Of a stretch of DNA of 64,000 bases, positions 10,077 to 19,861 are shown in pieces. Origin of the DNA: Exophiala sp. HKRS030 (taxonomy: Eukaryota > Ascomycota > Eurotiomycetes > Chaetothyriales > Herpotrichiellaceae); contig JAHWDD010000001.1 in NCBI GenBank assembly GCA_023897205.1, positions 7,750,001-7,814,000 on the forward strand, read 5' to 3'. Within the stretch, counting starts at the first letter, position 1. Each line of letters begins with the position of its first letter. The position numbers and the translations under genes were made by a program. The notes under the pieces are model-generated. The model had not been told where the DNA came from and made no database searches. It was given only the letters and a program-made list of their open reading frames with translations.

Positions 10077-11658
10077 CTACAACTTGGCCTTGAGCATGTC
10101 GTTTGGTGTGATCAAAGGATCATAGGCTCTCTGCCCAAGGATATCTTGAGGAACAATTGCGGTGTGGCTCCTCAACCCGGCAGTATCAACCATGTCAGGA
10201 GTCAAGTCCTCAACCTTGGATGCTCCAATCAGCCTCATATTCATCACCATTTCATCTTTGAGAAGTTGCATTGCCCGGTCCACACCGGGAAGTCCATAAG
10301 CAGACATGGCAAAGAGAAAGGGTCGTCCAATACCGACACCTTTTGCTCCTAAACATAGAGCCTTGATGATATCTGTGGCTCGTCGTACACCTCCATCAAT
10401 ATAAATTTCAATCTTGTCTTGAAGACCGCGCTCTCGTAGTACTGGCATAACCTCTGCCAGCACCTCAACCCCGGATCGAGCAAAGTCGAGTTGACGTCCG
10501 CCGTGATTGGAAAGTACAACACCGTGTACTCCAACTTCAATCGCCTTGAGGACGTCTTCGACTCGTTGTACGCCCTTCAGGATAATGGGCATTTTGGTGA
10601 TGCTCAAAAACCACGGAATATCCTTCCAGCTCAGACTAGGATCGATGAAGCTAGAAATGGCACGAGCTGCACCCTGCGATCTGTCCACGTTCTCGCCACT
10701 CGTGTTCTGGACATTGGAGCCTGTATCATCAAATTTGCTGCGCATGTCCTTTTCTCTTCTACCCAACTGAGGAGCGTCAACAGTGATGAAGAGACCTTTG
10801 CATCCTCTGGCTTCGGCATGCTTGACAATCTTCTCGGTGATTTTGCGATCTTTGTTGACATAGAGTTGTAACCATTGGCACTGGTCACCCTCCTTGGCAT
10901 CCACAATCTCGTCGAAACTGCAAGATGCCAGTGTAGGAATCATCTGAATGACATTGTGTTTTTTGGCGCCTCTTGTAAGGACTACTTCACCCTCTGGGTT
11001 ACCCAGCTTTCCAAGGGCCGTGGCTGTGACGTAGAATGGGATATCAACCTTTGTGCCAAGCATGGTGGTGCCGATGTCGACCTGTTCGACATCAACCAAG
11101 ACTTTGGGTCTAAACCAAATCTTATGGAAGGCGTTGTGGTTCTCTCGCATCGTGATCTCATCGTCAGCGCCAGAGCTGTAGTATGCCCACGCAGGCTTCT
11201 TCATGACATTTCGGGCCACAGTCTCGAAGTCCATCAGATTGTAGCAGGCTTCCAAGATGGGCATATTCTTGATACGTTCTTGTCTTTCCTTTTCTTCTGG
11301 ACTCTCTACTTTCTCCTCTTGTTCCACAGTAGCCATGTTTACCGGACCAAGGTGCTTGTCCTTTGGTAGGAATTTGTCCAACGTGTCAGGAGGATGGATG
11401 GGAGCATATTCTTCAGTGGCGTCTTTGCCTGCATACTTGAGAATGATTTTGGGGCCACCCGGATGTTCTAAAACAGGGTTAGCTGGTTGCGACAAGAAAT
11501 ATCATATATGAGCATCGCAACGTACCGGGTAAGAATTCTGTCACATCGTACGCTTTGCCATGGACGATGACCCAACATGAATCCCGGGAATTGTGCTTGG
11601 CTACCTCGTCGCCGGTCAGGGTCCCGACCTCTGGCTTTTCGCCTTCATCTCGATTCAT
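10077..11658 (-). CDS. CYB2: Flavocytochrome b2-type L-lactate dehydrogenase, probably peroxisomal
   Basis: Two exons, 11526-11658 and 10077-11467, with a 58-nt intron (GTACGT...TTTTAG) give 507 residues. A long ORF that starts inside the intron (MSQPANPV) is not the real start. The N-terminal cytochrome b5 domain (about residues 13-95) has [15 protein letters not shown] and the heme-ligand HPGG, with the second heme His in APIHPPDTL. The FMN domain (about 125-490) keeps the active-site residues of the 2-hydroxyacid oxidase family: [38 protein letters not shown], the SNHGGRQLD catalytic His-Gly-Gly-Arg, and IDGGVRR. Yeast Cyb2 is an intermembrane-space enzyme with a presequence. This protein has no presequence ([11 protein letters not shown]) and ends in AKL, a peroxisomal PTS1-type tripeptide. 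Substrate (L-lactate or another 2-hydroxyacid) is inferred. Confidence 0.93.
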
Positions 11659-11679
11659 GATGTAGAGGGAATGTGAATT

Positions 11680-11991
11680 CTATGTATCTGGGGGCAAAAG
11701 TTGGTCTCGCTCTGGGTCTGGAAGCGGTGATCTCTGTGCTGAATTTATTACAGGGAAGAAAATGACAATGAGAAAAGCAAGAATGACAAGTGCGGCAAAC
11801 AAGATAATGAGGAACTGGGCTATTCTATCGATTCGAGGTAGTCCAGGGAAGATATTCATGGAGAGATGGTCATGAAGATCCATGTTCCCGGGATTGGTTG
11901 AAAAAGACGACGATGATGATGCTGTATTGCCGGGATGGCTTTTGGATGTGGGGAATTGTTGGCGTTTTCTGGACTCTGGAGGCGGGGACAA
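11680..11991 (-). CDS. Possible small single-pass membrane protein
   Basis: A 103-residue ORF with a Ser-rich N-terminal half and one strong hydrophobic segment (about residues 58-82, FLIILFAALVILAFLIVIFF), ending in a polar proline-containing tail. I recognise no family. It ends only 21 nt upstream of the start codon of the lactate dehydrogenase on the same strand. That is too close for a normal separate transcript, so it may lie in that gene's 5' leader or be a chance ORF. The coherent TM segment favours a real protein. The start is the first ATG; a shorter start at the internal MDLHDHLSM is possible. Confidence 0.35.
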   Translation of the reverse strand: MSPPPESRKRQQFPTSKSHPGNTASSSSSFSTNPGNMDLHDHLSMNIFPGLPRIDRIAQFLIILFAALVILAFLIVIFFPVINSAQRSPLPDPERDQLLPPDT

Positions 11992-14031
11992 GATCGATCA
12001 ACGCAGTGCGTGGGTGATGACGGTCTTCGCTCCGTTGCCCGCACGTTGGTCAATCCATGCCTAATTTAGTCAAAGTGTTCACCTAGAATCTCCAGCTCCA
12101 AAGCATGGCCGAGGCACCGGAGGATTGGCGTTGGCACGACCTCCAGTGGCCAGCCTGGAAGGTCCCAATTCTAGTTATGTACATGGGTACCGATGTAGTT
12201 AGTTAGGCGGTATTGGCACTATTAGTTGTCACCATCGGTGCCAAACGCCGGCTCATATCCTCGGTGAGGCTCCCTTGACCATCTTCTCCATAGCCTACCG
12301 TACCCGATCAATCATGTCTACTCCGTCTCGAAAGCAAACAAAGAACTTGTTCAATATTTTCTGACATCCCGCACCGTCGGCAATCAAACGACATCCTAAC
12401 GCAGGGTATGCGTTTGTGATTGTGATTGTCCGGAGCTTTGATTTGAGTGCCGGAGTAACGAAGTAATTATTTTGGTTGGTTGGTTGGTTCACCGGTTGTT
12501 AGCTTGATGATTTATTTGGCTGCTCGGGTGCCTGATCCGGGTAGATCCCGGGTGACCCAACTTAAGGTGGTTAAGATATTGGCTCTTGAGCATACCTACT
12601 AGGGAAATATAGGTACCTAGGAGTCGGCGCGACACATTGGATCATGGGCACCTAATGGGCTGAACATAATAGCCCTGTCCGTACTCAGGCCGCATTATAT
12701 AAATCTCATTGCATGCCCCTTTTGGATTTCGTATCAGAGATTCAACACGTTGCTCTTCTCCTGAGTCTCACGTTACAAGTTCGACTTACCTGCATACTCT
12801 GTTGCAACTCCTGCATGGGATTCCGCCAGTTGCTCGCCAAAATACCCCGCGTGACATTGTTATCTCAGGGGTCCCTGGATCATCATGGTGCTCGTGCTTC
12901 AGCTGTGACATGATGACTATGCTGATATACACCACAATCACCATGACCATGACCATGATTATGGGTGGGTGTGTGTCACTTCTGGCCTGAATCGCATGAA
13001 TCAAGGCATACGTGGATGATGAGTCTACGAATTATGCGTCTTGTGATGAATCCCGTGCACTCACTGGACGGTGCAGGGGAGATTGCGCCATCAAATGGGC
13101 ATGCACTGGCGGGATCGCCGAAAGCCCTAGGCGTCCTGGGCACCCCTCGGCCCTGGGTTGGAGGGGCTACAGCCTTCGAGTCACGCGTCAGCACACCCAA
13201 ATTATCACCCAGATGACCAGCTAAGGCCCAGCAATGCCAGCAGTGTCAGAGTTACGAGCAAGTCACGCCTAAAAGCCAGCCTAACTGTGATGGATCTAGG
13301 CGACCAGGGCTTATGGCTGTGAACGCACTAGTGAACCAGCTACTAGGGAGCCACGGAGCTAGGCGTCATCGGTTGTTCCAGTGGGTGCTTAACCTCCAGG
13401 TGGTGATGCGGCTGCCAATGGTGAGTGCTGCCTTGCTCGTTCACATCCACCTCCAACTCCACCTCCACGTTCATTCACCTTCGCGTTCACGTACACACTC
13501 GTGACTCTGTGAGTCTGCTTCAAACAACTGCGGGATTCGGCTTCGCCCCCATCCTCAAAAAGCCATCGAGCGAATCTCTCGAATCTCTCCTTTAAAACTT
13601 CATCCACTTCCCTCGAGATCGTCCTCGATCAACAAACCCTAACTTCCTTCCCTCCCACTTCACCTCACGCATTTCCCTTGTTTCTTTCTTCGCTCTCTTT
13701 TCCAATTCTCCTAGTCATTCCTTTCGTCGTGTTCTGAGAATTCTGTGTCTTCTACTAATCTAAGTTAACCTAGCTCCGACAATCAGGCAATCTTTTCACT
13801 CACATCCCCGTCACAAACACACGCTTCTCCAGGTGACTCATTTGAAGCCGCAGGCATCATAGCACCCGACTTTCTCTGGGACCCCCGAGCACCCTACTAA
13901 TTACTTGCTCCGCCCTCTCTACACGATCAGGAAGGAATATGAAATAGAGAAATATCAATCAATCTCAAGAGATTTCCATCGATCATCTCCTTTCCCTGCT
14001 TTCCCCCACTCTTTCTTACATTGCCAACACA
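11992..14031. other. Intergenic, promoter and 5' leader of the Rab gene
   Basis: About 2 kb with no supported gene. It has a short GGTT repeat near 12475-12490, a TACCTAGG word near 12612, and a pyrimidine-rich stretch from about 13600 to 14030 that fits the transcription start and 5' UTR of the plus-strand GTPase gene. ORFs at 12709-13216 run on several frames and strands without coding character. Confidence 0.45.
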
Positions 14032-14988
14032 ATGAACACCGCTCCCCCGTTGATAACTACCACTGCCCCTCAGCCAATCCCTGCCACTTCAATCGAGGCA
14101 AAACTCGTCGTACTTGGCGCACAGGGTGTTGGCAAGACCTCACTTGTCTCAAGATTCATTCATCCTACAGCCGCGCTGTCTAAGAATGTCCAATCCACCA
14201 TTGGCGCTTCCTTTGTGACCAAACGTATCACCGACCCAGATACTTCCACCACTGTCCGGCTGCAGATATGGGACACTGCAGGTCAAGAGCGCTTCAGGAG
14301 CATATCCCGCCTCTATTATCGAGGCGCTAATGCAGGATTACTGTGTTATGATATGACCAATGAAGCAAGTTGGGAGGAGATGAAAACATGGTTGGCCGAG
14401 ATGAAGGAAAATTGTGAGGACGGAGATACCATGCCTATAATCCATGTGGTGGGGACAAAGTCGGACATCGTGGCCGAAGACCCCTCCCGTCGTCAGGTCA
14501 CGTTCGAACGAACAATCGCCTATGTTGCAGAACAGTTAGGAGGCGTCACGGCTCAAAGTACAGCATCAACTCCACCACTCACCATGAAACCTGGTAATGC
14601 CACCATCCAAAGCCCTGACTCGAAACGAAGTTCAGGATTTTGGAACCAGGATATTGGCTGGGACAGCTGTCATGAAGTCAATGCCAAAGATGGTGAAGGT
14701 ATCGAAGAGGTTTTTCGGGTCATTGCAAGGAAGTTGATCGATCAAAGGCATCAAAAAGATGCTGCAGAGTATGCCCGCATCCAACAAACTCCAGGTTATC
14801 GAAGTGAAAACGGAGACGATTATTTTGCTGGCCATCATGGTCATTCTGGCAGCTTCAGAGTCGGTTACGGTGACAAACGACGAAGTTGGCTAGGCCTTCC
14901 AAGTGTGGGTCTGACTGGTGGTGACTCAGACGGCGTTGCAGGCTCTTGGGATCCAGAAGAGGCCAAGAGAAGGGGAAGGTGTTGTTGA
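14032..14988 (+). CDS. Divergent Rab-family small GTPase
   Basis: An intronless 318-residue protein. P-loop GAQGVGKTS at 29-37, switch I with TIGASF at 56-61, WDTAGQERF at 80-88 and an RabF-like YYRGANAGLLCYD segment place it in the Rab family, nearest in feel to the Rab5/21/22 group. It ends in CC, the double-cysteine prenylation signal, after a basic RRGRC stretch, so it should be a geranylgeranylated membrane-traffic GTPase. Oddities: the guanine-specificity motif reads TKSD (142-145) instead of NKxD. A Ser/Thr-rich insert of roughly 45 residues lies before G5, which reads NAK (217-219) instead of SAK. A tail of about 75 residues separates the G domain from the CC. At 318 residues it is much longer than a standard Rab (about 200-220). 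Confidence 0.88.
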   Translation: MNTAPPLITTTAPQPIPATSIEAKLVVLGAQGVGKTSLVSRFIHPTAALSKNVQSTIGASFVTKRITDPDTSTTVRLQIWDTAGQERFRSISRLYYRGANAGLLCYDMTNEASWEEMKTWLAEMKENCEDGDTMPIIHVVGTKSDIVAEDPSRRQVTFERTIAYVAEQLGGVTAQSTASTPPLTMKPGNATIQSPDSKRSSGFWNQDIGWDSCHEVNAKDGEGIEEVFRVIARKLIDQRHQKDAAEYARIQQTPGYRSENGDDYFAGHHGHSGSFRVGYGDKRRSWLGLPSVGLTGGDSDGVAGSWDPEEAKRRGRCC

Positions 14989-15736
14989 TTTGTATGTGTA
15001 CTTACGGCATATTGTCCGGGTATGGACCCGTTATTGGAGGGTGAATATTCCCTCTACGGTTGGGAGTCTGTTTTGAAGAGTATGAAAATACCCATTTAGC
15101 ATGGCGTTTGACGGATGGGATGTGCAGCTTGTCAGCCTGCTTTCAGGGCAAGGCACTGCAAGGAATGGAAAGGCATTGAATTGATTCGGTGTTGAGAGAG
15201 CTTGCGGGCCACCCTTACGGCTGGTGTCACCTACAGGACATGATATCACTGGGTTTCGTGCATTTACACGTTCTCCTTTAGAATGAGAACCAGACAAGAA
15301 ACCAAGTCAAGTGATTACGACGATCAATGATAGATAATGGAATGCAACGGCTGCTCAAAATCTAAATACCACAAGTTCAAAAAAGAACGAAAGTCCCCCT
15401 TCCTCGTACGCGAACCACTGACACATCAAGTTATTGTATCGCATGCTCAAATCCTCGATAGAAGCTCCCCATGGCTATCACGGATATCACGGATATCTAC
15501 ATACCTCGATTGTGCTCACGACTCACCCGTTCATAAGTTATCCACCTATATCCATGATCCGACCGACACCCTAACTCCCATCGACACAAGCGTTCACCAT
15601 GACCATAAACCAATAGCCCAAAAGCTCCTATTTCCCCTTGCCCTTACGTACGTACCTATATAGTACATACTTACCTACCACCGACCTAGCCACCTAATTA
15701 GCTAACTAGCTTCCCATCTTCCATCCTCGAACCCCC

Positions 15737-15900
15737 GTTAAATGACAATAACAATGACAAAAACAATGACAAAAACAATAACACCATAAATAAATAGCAC
15801 GACTCTCTCCGTCCCTTTTATGGTAAATGACAATAACAATACCAATACCAATAGAACCATAAATCAAGTAAACAGCACGACTCTCTCCATCCCTTTTAGC
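15737..15900. repeat. Imperfect direct duplication with CAATAA-type simple repeats
   Basis: Two copies of a unit of roughly 80 bp: AAATGACAATAACAAT, then CAAT-rich filler, then ACCATAAAT, then AGCACGACTCTCTCC followed by ATCCCTTTTA or GTCCCTTTTA. Copy 1 runs from about 15739 to 15820 and copy 2 from about 15826 to 15899. It is non-coding and looks like a local tandem duplication. Confidence 0.7.
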
Positions 15901-16162
15901 AAGAACTGGCCCCCCCATATCCCCCTTTTACCCCTTCCCCTCCCCTCCGCTCTCCTAGCACAATGTTCGGAGAAACCAAGCACTCGCGCGAAATCGATGT
16001 TGAATCTTTCACGGAATTAACTAACTGGTTTGATCGGAGCTGATGTCATGGGTGATGTGATCTTGCTGAGGAAGAGCTTGAGGTGGCATGTGTGGTTAGA
16101 TAGATTTGGGAGAGGAGACGGGAGGTGGGTGGATAGGTAGATAGGTAGTGAGAGAGTATAGA

Positions 16163-16190
16163 ATGTATGTATGTATGTATGTATGTATGT
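16163..16190. repeat. GTAT tetranucleotide microsatellite
   Basis: About seven uninterrupted GTAT units in the spacer between the Rab and CLIP-170 genes. Confidence 0.9.
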
Positions 16191-17293
16191 CACACCATAA
16201 TACATTACACCGCACTGCGGTGGGTAGGTGGGTAGGTGGCTAACGGCTAGAGAAAGGGAGGCGACGATATGGCTACGTTGCTTGTGTTAGGTAAGGATCG
16301 GGTCGGGTCAGGTCAAGTCTGGTCTGGTCGAGCGAGGTATTGGGAATGGAACTGTATGTGTTGTATTGAATTATGTCTATCTGACATTCCTCTCCGCCTC
16401 GTACATCCATCCATCCATCCGTCGTCGTCGTCGATTAATGATGTATATGCATGAACTTATCTATACATATATATGTATATATCATAGGACTGACCTTGAT
16501 CCTACAACACATTACAATAGAATAAAATGTTCGGCAACTACCCTTGTGCTGTGCTGTGCTGTGCTGTCCGTCTACCATCGTCGGAAGATTGTGATAAAGA
16601 AAGGCCAGGTGGAGAAAGGGGTGGAAATATAATGTGGTGTGTCAAACATCCATGCATCAAACAGTCTCCGCTCGAGAAATCTCGGGATTTGGAATTGAAG
16701 GATAGAAGAAGAATAGAAGAACTTCGTGATAGAGTCGGACGCCGCTGAGGTGGAAAAGCGACTGGCGAAGAAGAGGTAAGCAGAGACTTTAGCGTGTGCG
16801 TGCGCGCCGTATGCTTGCATGGTGCTGCTCACAATGCTATGTGCACATTTGAGATCTTTCTGTAATGGCATGGGCAAGCCGATCCCTCGTCTCAACACGA
16901 CCAAGAGTGGGACACCTCTCATCATTGTTGAGACTATCAAGAACAATAACGGATACCCGTAGTCAGGAGCTTTTCCGGAATGCTGCAGAGATCGGGGACT
17001 GTCCTGAAGACTGATTCATTCGCCCACACCTTATCTGCTCCATTTTGTCAACACAATTGTTCGAGAGAGTAGTACCACAACAATCTTCTGACTAAGTCAA
17101 AACAATTGTGCATCCTTTTGACGTGATGACTGGGAAGGAAAGTGTGAGGAGAAAGCCCAAGGTCTCTGTCCCCTTGTTTCTGCATTAAACGATGTCCGGA
17201 CCCACGGTCCTTCGGTCACATTTGACCACCTTCCTGGCCTTCTAGTATGTTGCCGGTGGTCTGTGTATAGCCCGTCCCGTTGCTGATTACCGC

Positions 17294-19861
17294 TCAGAAA
17301 GCATCTTCCAAAGGACAATCCACACTATCATGACCATCACGTTCACACAAAGCGCACCATTTTTCAGGGTCAATGACACCAGATGTTTTGCCGGCCATCA
17401 TTCCTGCTTGGTCACCCGTTCCCTCTACGGGAGCTGAAGCTGTGGTGGCGGTCGTAGTATCTGGAATGGCAGTGGTGCTAATTGCTGTTGTAGTTGCGGC
17501 AGCAGGGATTGAAGACTCGTCAGGTGAGCTCGACTTTGACAGAGCAATAGGTGGTGGAGGTAACGATGTGCTCGGAGCCTCACTCGGTGAAGCACTGGGC
17601 AGTGAGTTATTGCTCTTGCGGCTTACTAGTGGCGCAGGGCGATCGCGGTCAATAAAATATTGCTCCACGTTGTCGTCTCGGACATGTTCCGAAGCGGTTG
17701 CATCCCGTAATACTTCTTTTCCACCTTTCCTACCTAGGCTATCCCCAGAGCGTGATTGATTGCCACCACCATTCTTGCCTGGTCCAAACATGTTCGAGCA
17801 CGTGAGGATATCGTGGCCTCCTTCCTCACAAATTTCACACCACAGAGCGGCACTTGAGACAGATCCGTCCGTGACACCATCATCAGAGCCGTCTGTACGG
17901 GAGGCAAGGCCACCAGCGCCAATAATTGTACTATAATCGAGATGGCGGGAGGGAGGAAGCGACTTTACAGGACTCGCCCCATGAGTTTGGGGTGCGTCAT
18001 GCCAGGATTCCTCACGTTGGCTACCTCGCCTTTGGTTCTGTGTATGAGGTTGAGATTTTGCTTTAGGGCTACCCAGCACGACCGTCCGCTGAGAACCGGC
18101 CGAGAGGTGTTTCCGTGCTAGGTCATCGCTATTATCTCGTGAATGACCACCAGTTGGTGACATCGCGGCAGTCCGAATTCCGAAAGCGTTCCCTGGGAGT
18201 GGAAAGCGCGAAATAGTGACACTATTGCGCAGTTGTTTGACTTCGTTAGCAAGTTCTTCCTCGTGCTGAGATTTCTGCTGTAGGAGTGCCTCCAGATCGC
18301 GGATTTGTTGTTGCATGTCGTACTTTGTCTCATCGTTTGATGTGTCCTGATGCACGTCCTTGGTGCGTGTTGAATTTCCATTGAGTTGCGGAGACGTATT
18401 GTGCGCATCATTGAGATTTTGGATGATCGCCTTCAATCCTCGAATCTCATCATCCTTTGAGCTTAATTGGGCTTCTATGTCCTGGAAGCCAGAATTGGTC
18501 CCACTGGCGCCGTTGGAATAACCATTCAACTGTTCCTCGGTTTTCATTCTTTCTCTTTCTCGTCTCAATTCTGACCTCGAACGTTCAACTTCACCCCTGA
18601 GGAACTCGACTTCTCCTCTAGCTTCGGCCTCACCACGTCTGGCATCCTCAAGCCCTTCTTCGAGCTCTTGCACCAATTCTTCCAATTGCTTCAGTTGCTG
18701 AGCCACCGTCTCCACATCCTCACTTCTGTCTTGCAGATTCCGGACTTCCTCTAGCAATTCGTCGACTCGTTTCTCGTACACACGTTCGGTCTCGGAGCTA
18801 GCCATCTCCAACGTGTCGATCGTAGATCGAAAGTCTGCACGGTTGGCATCAAACTCCGAGGTGAGCATTTTGATCCTGTCGTTCTTTTCTCGGAGAAGAT
18901 CACGCAGGGAGACCACGTCCCGAGGAAGATCTTCGTCGTCATCATCGTCGCCTCGGTTACGTCTGCCTCCGTTCGATCCTTGTTCCAGTCCAGGCAGGAG
19001 CTTTTGTAATTCGTTGAAACTTCGTTCCATCTCGTTAAAATTGGCATTTTGCTCTCGTAGTTGGCGTTTTGCGTCATTGAGTTCATTGGTCAGTGATTTT
19101 ATTTTCCCTTCGTATCTTTCAGCGTCGCCGTCTGCTGCCCTGGACACGTTGGGCGTCGGTGTGGGCGTAGATTCAGCTTCATTTTCAGGAATTTCATCGA
19201 AACTCGACTCCGGTCCCAGAGAAGGACTGCCATTGAAATGATTTGGGGTCACGCTACTCTGGCGTAGGCTCTGGCTGAAATTGTTGGTTGGCTTCTGTCC
19301 CGGCCTTGCGTATTGGCCCGGCCCTCCGTTTGTGCTCTTCGCCAAACCGATCCCGCTGGCACGTGTTTTCGGGGTAGCTAGCGTTTTGGGGGTGGGTGTG
19401 TTAACTTTGCGCAAAGGACTAGACGGACGTGGCAGAGACTCTCTTCTCGTCGGTGGTTTGAGCGCAGGGCTTGCGGCGCCGTTCCTTACGCCTGGACCGA
19501 CCGATTGACTAAAACTTGGTTTCGCGATTCCAGGGGTGCGTCCTCCCTGATTAAAACTGCTCAGGCGTGTAGGGGTTCCTGGGACAGGACTTGCTCTAAT
19601 CCCTAGGCCAGTGCCACCTGAACTGCCGGGTTTCTTTATGGCTTTCTCCAGAGGGAGGAATATACCTGAGCCCGGGATTGTGGTCTTGAAGTAGTATTTT
19701 CCATCGACATCACCGGAATTCTTGCCTCGCGCAGCGTACTCATTGGACAATTGGACGCCTGCAAAGGTCCCTTTTTTGCCGGCGACAGGACCGATGAACT
19801 TGACGATGCCATGCATGTCACCGGGCACCATAACATTGTCTCCAACACGAGTGACAGACAT
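17294..19861 (-). CDS. tip1: CLIP-170/Tip1-type microtubule plus-end tracking protein
   Basis: A single exon of 855 residues. Residues about 5-75 are a CAP-Gly domain (VGDNVMVPGDMHGIVKFIG, GVQLSNEYAARGKNSGDVDG, YYF). It carries the GKNSG version of the groove that binds C-terminal EEY/F tails of tubulin and EB1. A basic Ser/Pro-rich linker to about 230 is typical of microtubule-binding flanks. A long coiled coil spans about 245-545. Two CCHC-type zinc knuckles follow, at about 673-690 (CEICEEGGHDILTC) and at the C-terminus (CALCERDGHDSVDC), ending EDAF. This order matches fission yeast Tip1, Aspergillus ClipA and yeast Bik1. It should track growing microtubule ends and support polarity and nuclear positioning. 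The start is fixed by the CAP-Gly domain. Confidence 0.94.
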   Translation of the reverse strand: MSVTRVGDNVMVPGDMHGIVKFIGPVAGKKGTFAGVQLSNEYAARGKNSGDVDGKYYFKTTIPGSGIFLPLEKAIKKPGSSGGTGLGIRASPVPGTPTRLSSFNQGGRTPGIAKPSFSQSVGPGVRNGAASPALKPPTRRESLPRPSSPLRKVNTPTPKTLATPKTRASGIGLAKSTNGGPGQYARPGQKPTNNFSQSLRQSSVTPNHFNGSPSLGPESSFDEIPENEAESTPTPTPNVSRAADGDAERYEGKIKSLTNELNDAKRQLREQNANFNEMERSFNELQKLLPGLEQGSNGGRRNRGDDDDDEDLPRDVVSLRDLLREKNDRIKMLTSEFDANRADFRSTIDTLEMASSETERVYEKRVDELLEEVRNLQDRSEDVETVAQQLKQLEELVQELEEGLEDARRGEAEARGEVEFLRGEVERSRSELRRERERMKTEEQLNGYSNGASGTNSGFQDIEAQLSSKDDEIRGLKAIIQNLNDAHNTSPQLNGNSTRTKDVHQDTSNDETKYDMQQQIRDLEALLQQKSQHEEELANEVKQLRNSVTISRFPLPGNAFGIRTAAMSPTGGHSRDNSDDLARKHLSAGSQRTVVLGSPKAKSQPHTQNQRRGSQREESWHDAPQTHGASPVKSLPPSRHLDYSTIIGAGGLASRTDGSDDGVTDGSVSSAALWCEICEEGGHDILTCSNMFGPGKNGGGNQSRSGDSLGRKGGKEVLRDATASEHVRDDNVEQYFIDRDRPAPLVSRKSNNSLPSASPSEAPSTSLPPPPIALSKSSSPDESSIPAAATTTAISTTAIPDTTTATTASAPVEGTGDQAGMMAGKTSGVIDPEKWCALCERDGHDSVDCPLEDAF

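Larger units (their letters stand above)
14989..17293. other. Convergent intergenic region, low-complexity DNA
   Basis: About 2.3 kb between the convergent Rab and CLIP-170 genes. No ORF here looks coding. It holds a local direct duplication (15737-15900), a GTAT microsatellite (16163-16190), CCAT and GTC runs near 16405-16435, and a GTGCT run near 16545-16565. The rest should be 3' UTRs and spacer. Confidence 0.5.

Noticed and set aside
10077..11495. Lactate dehydrogenase ORF starting at MSQPANPV
   Set aside because: That start lies inside an intron. Splicing 11468-11525 joins a complete cytochrome b5 N-terminus in frame, so the real start is 11658.
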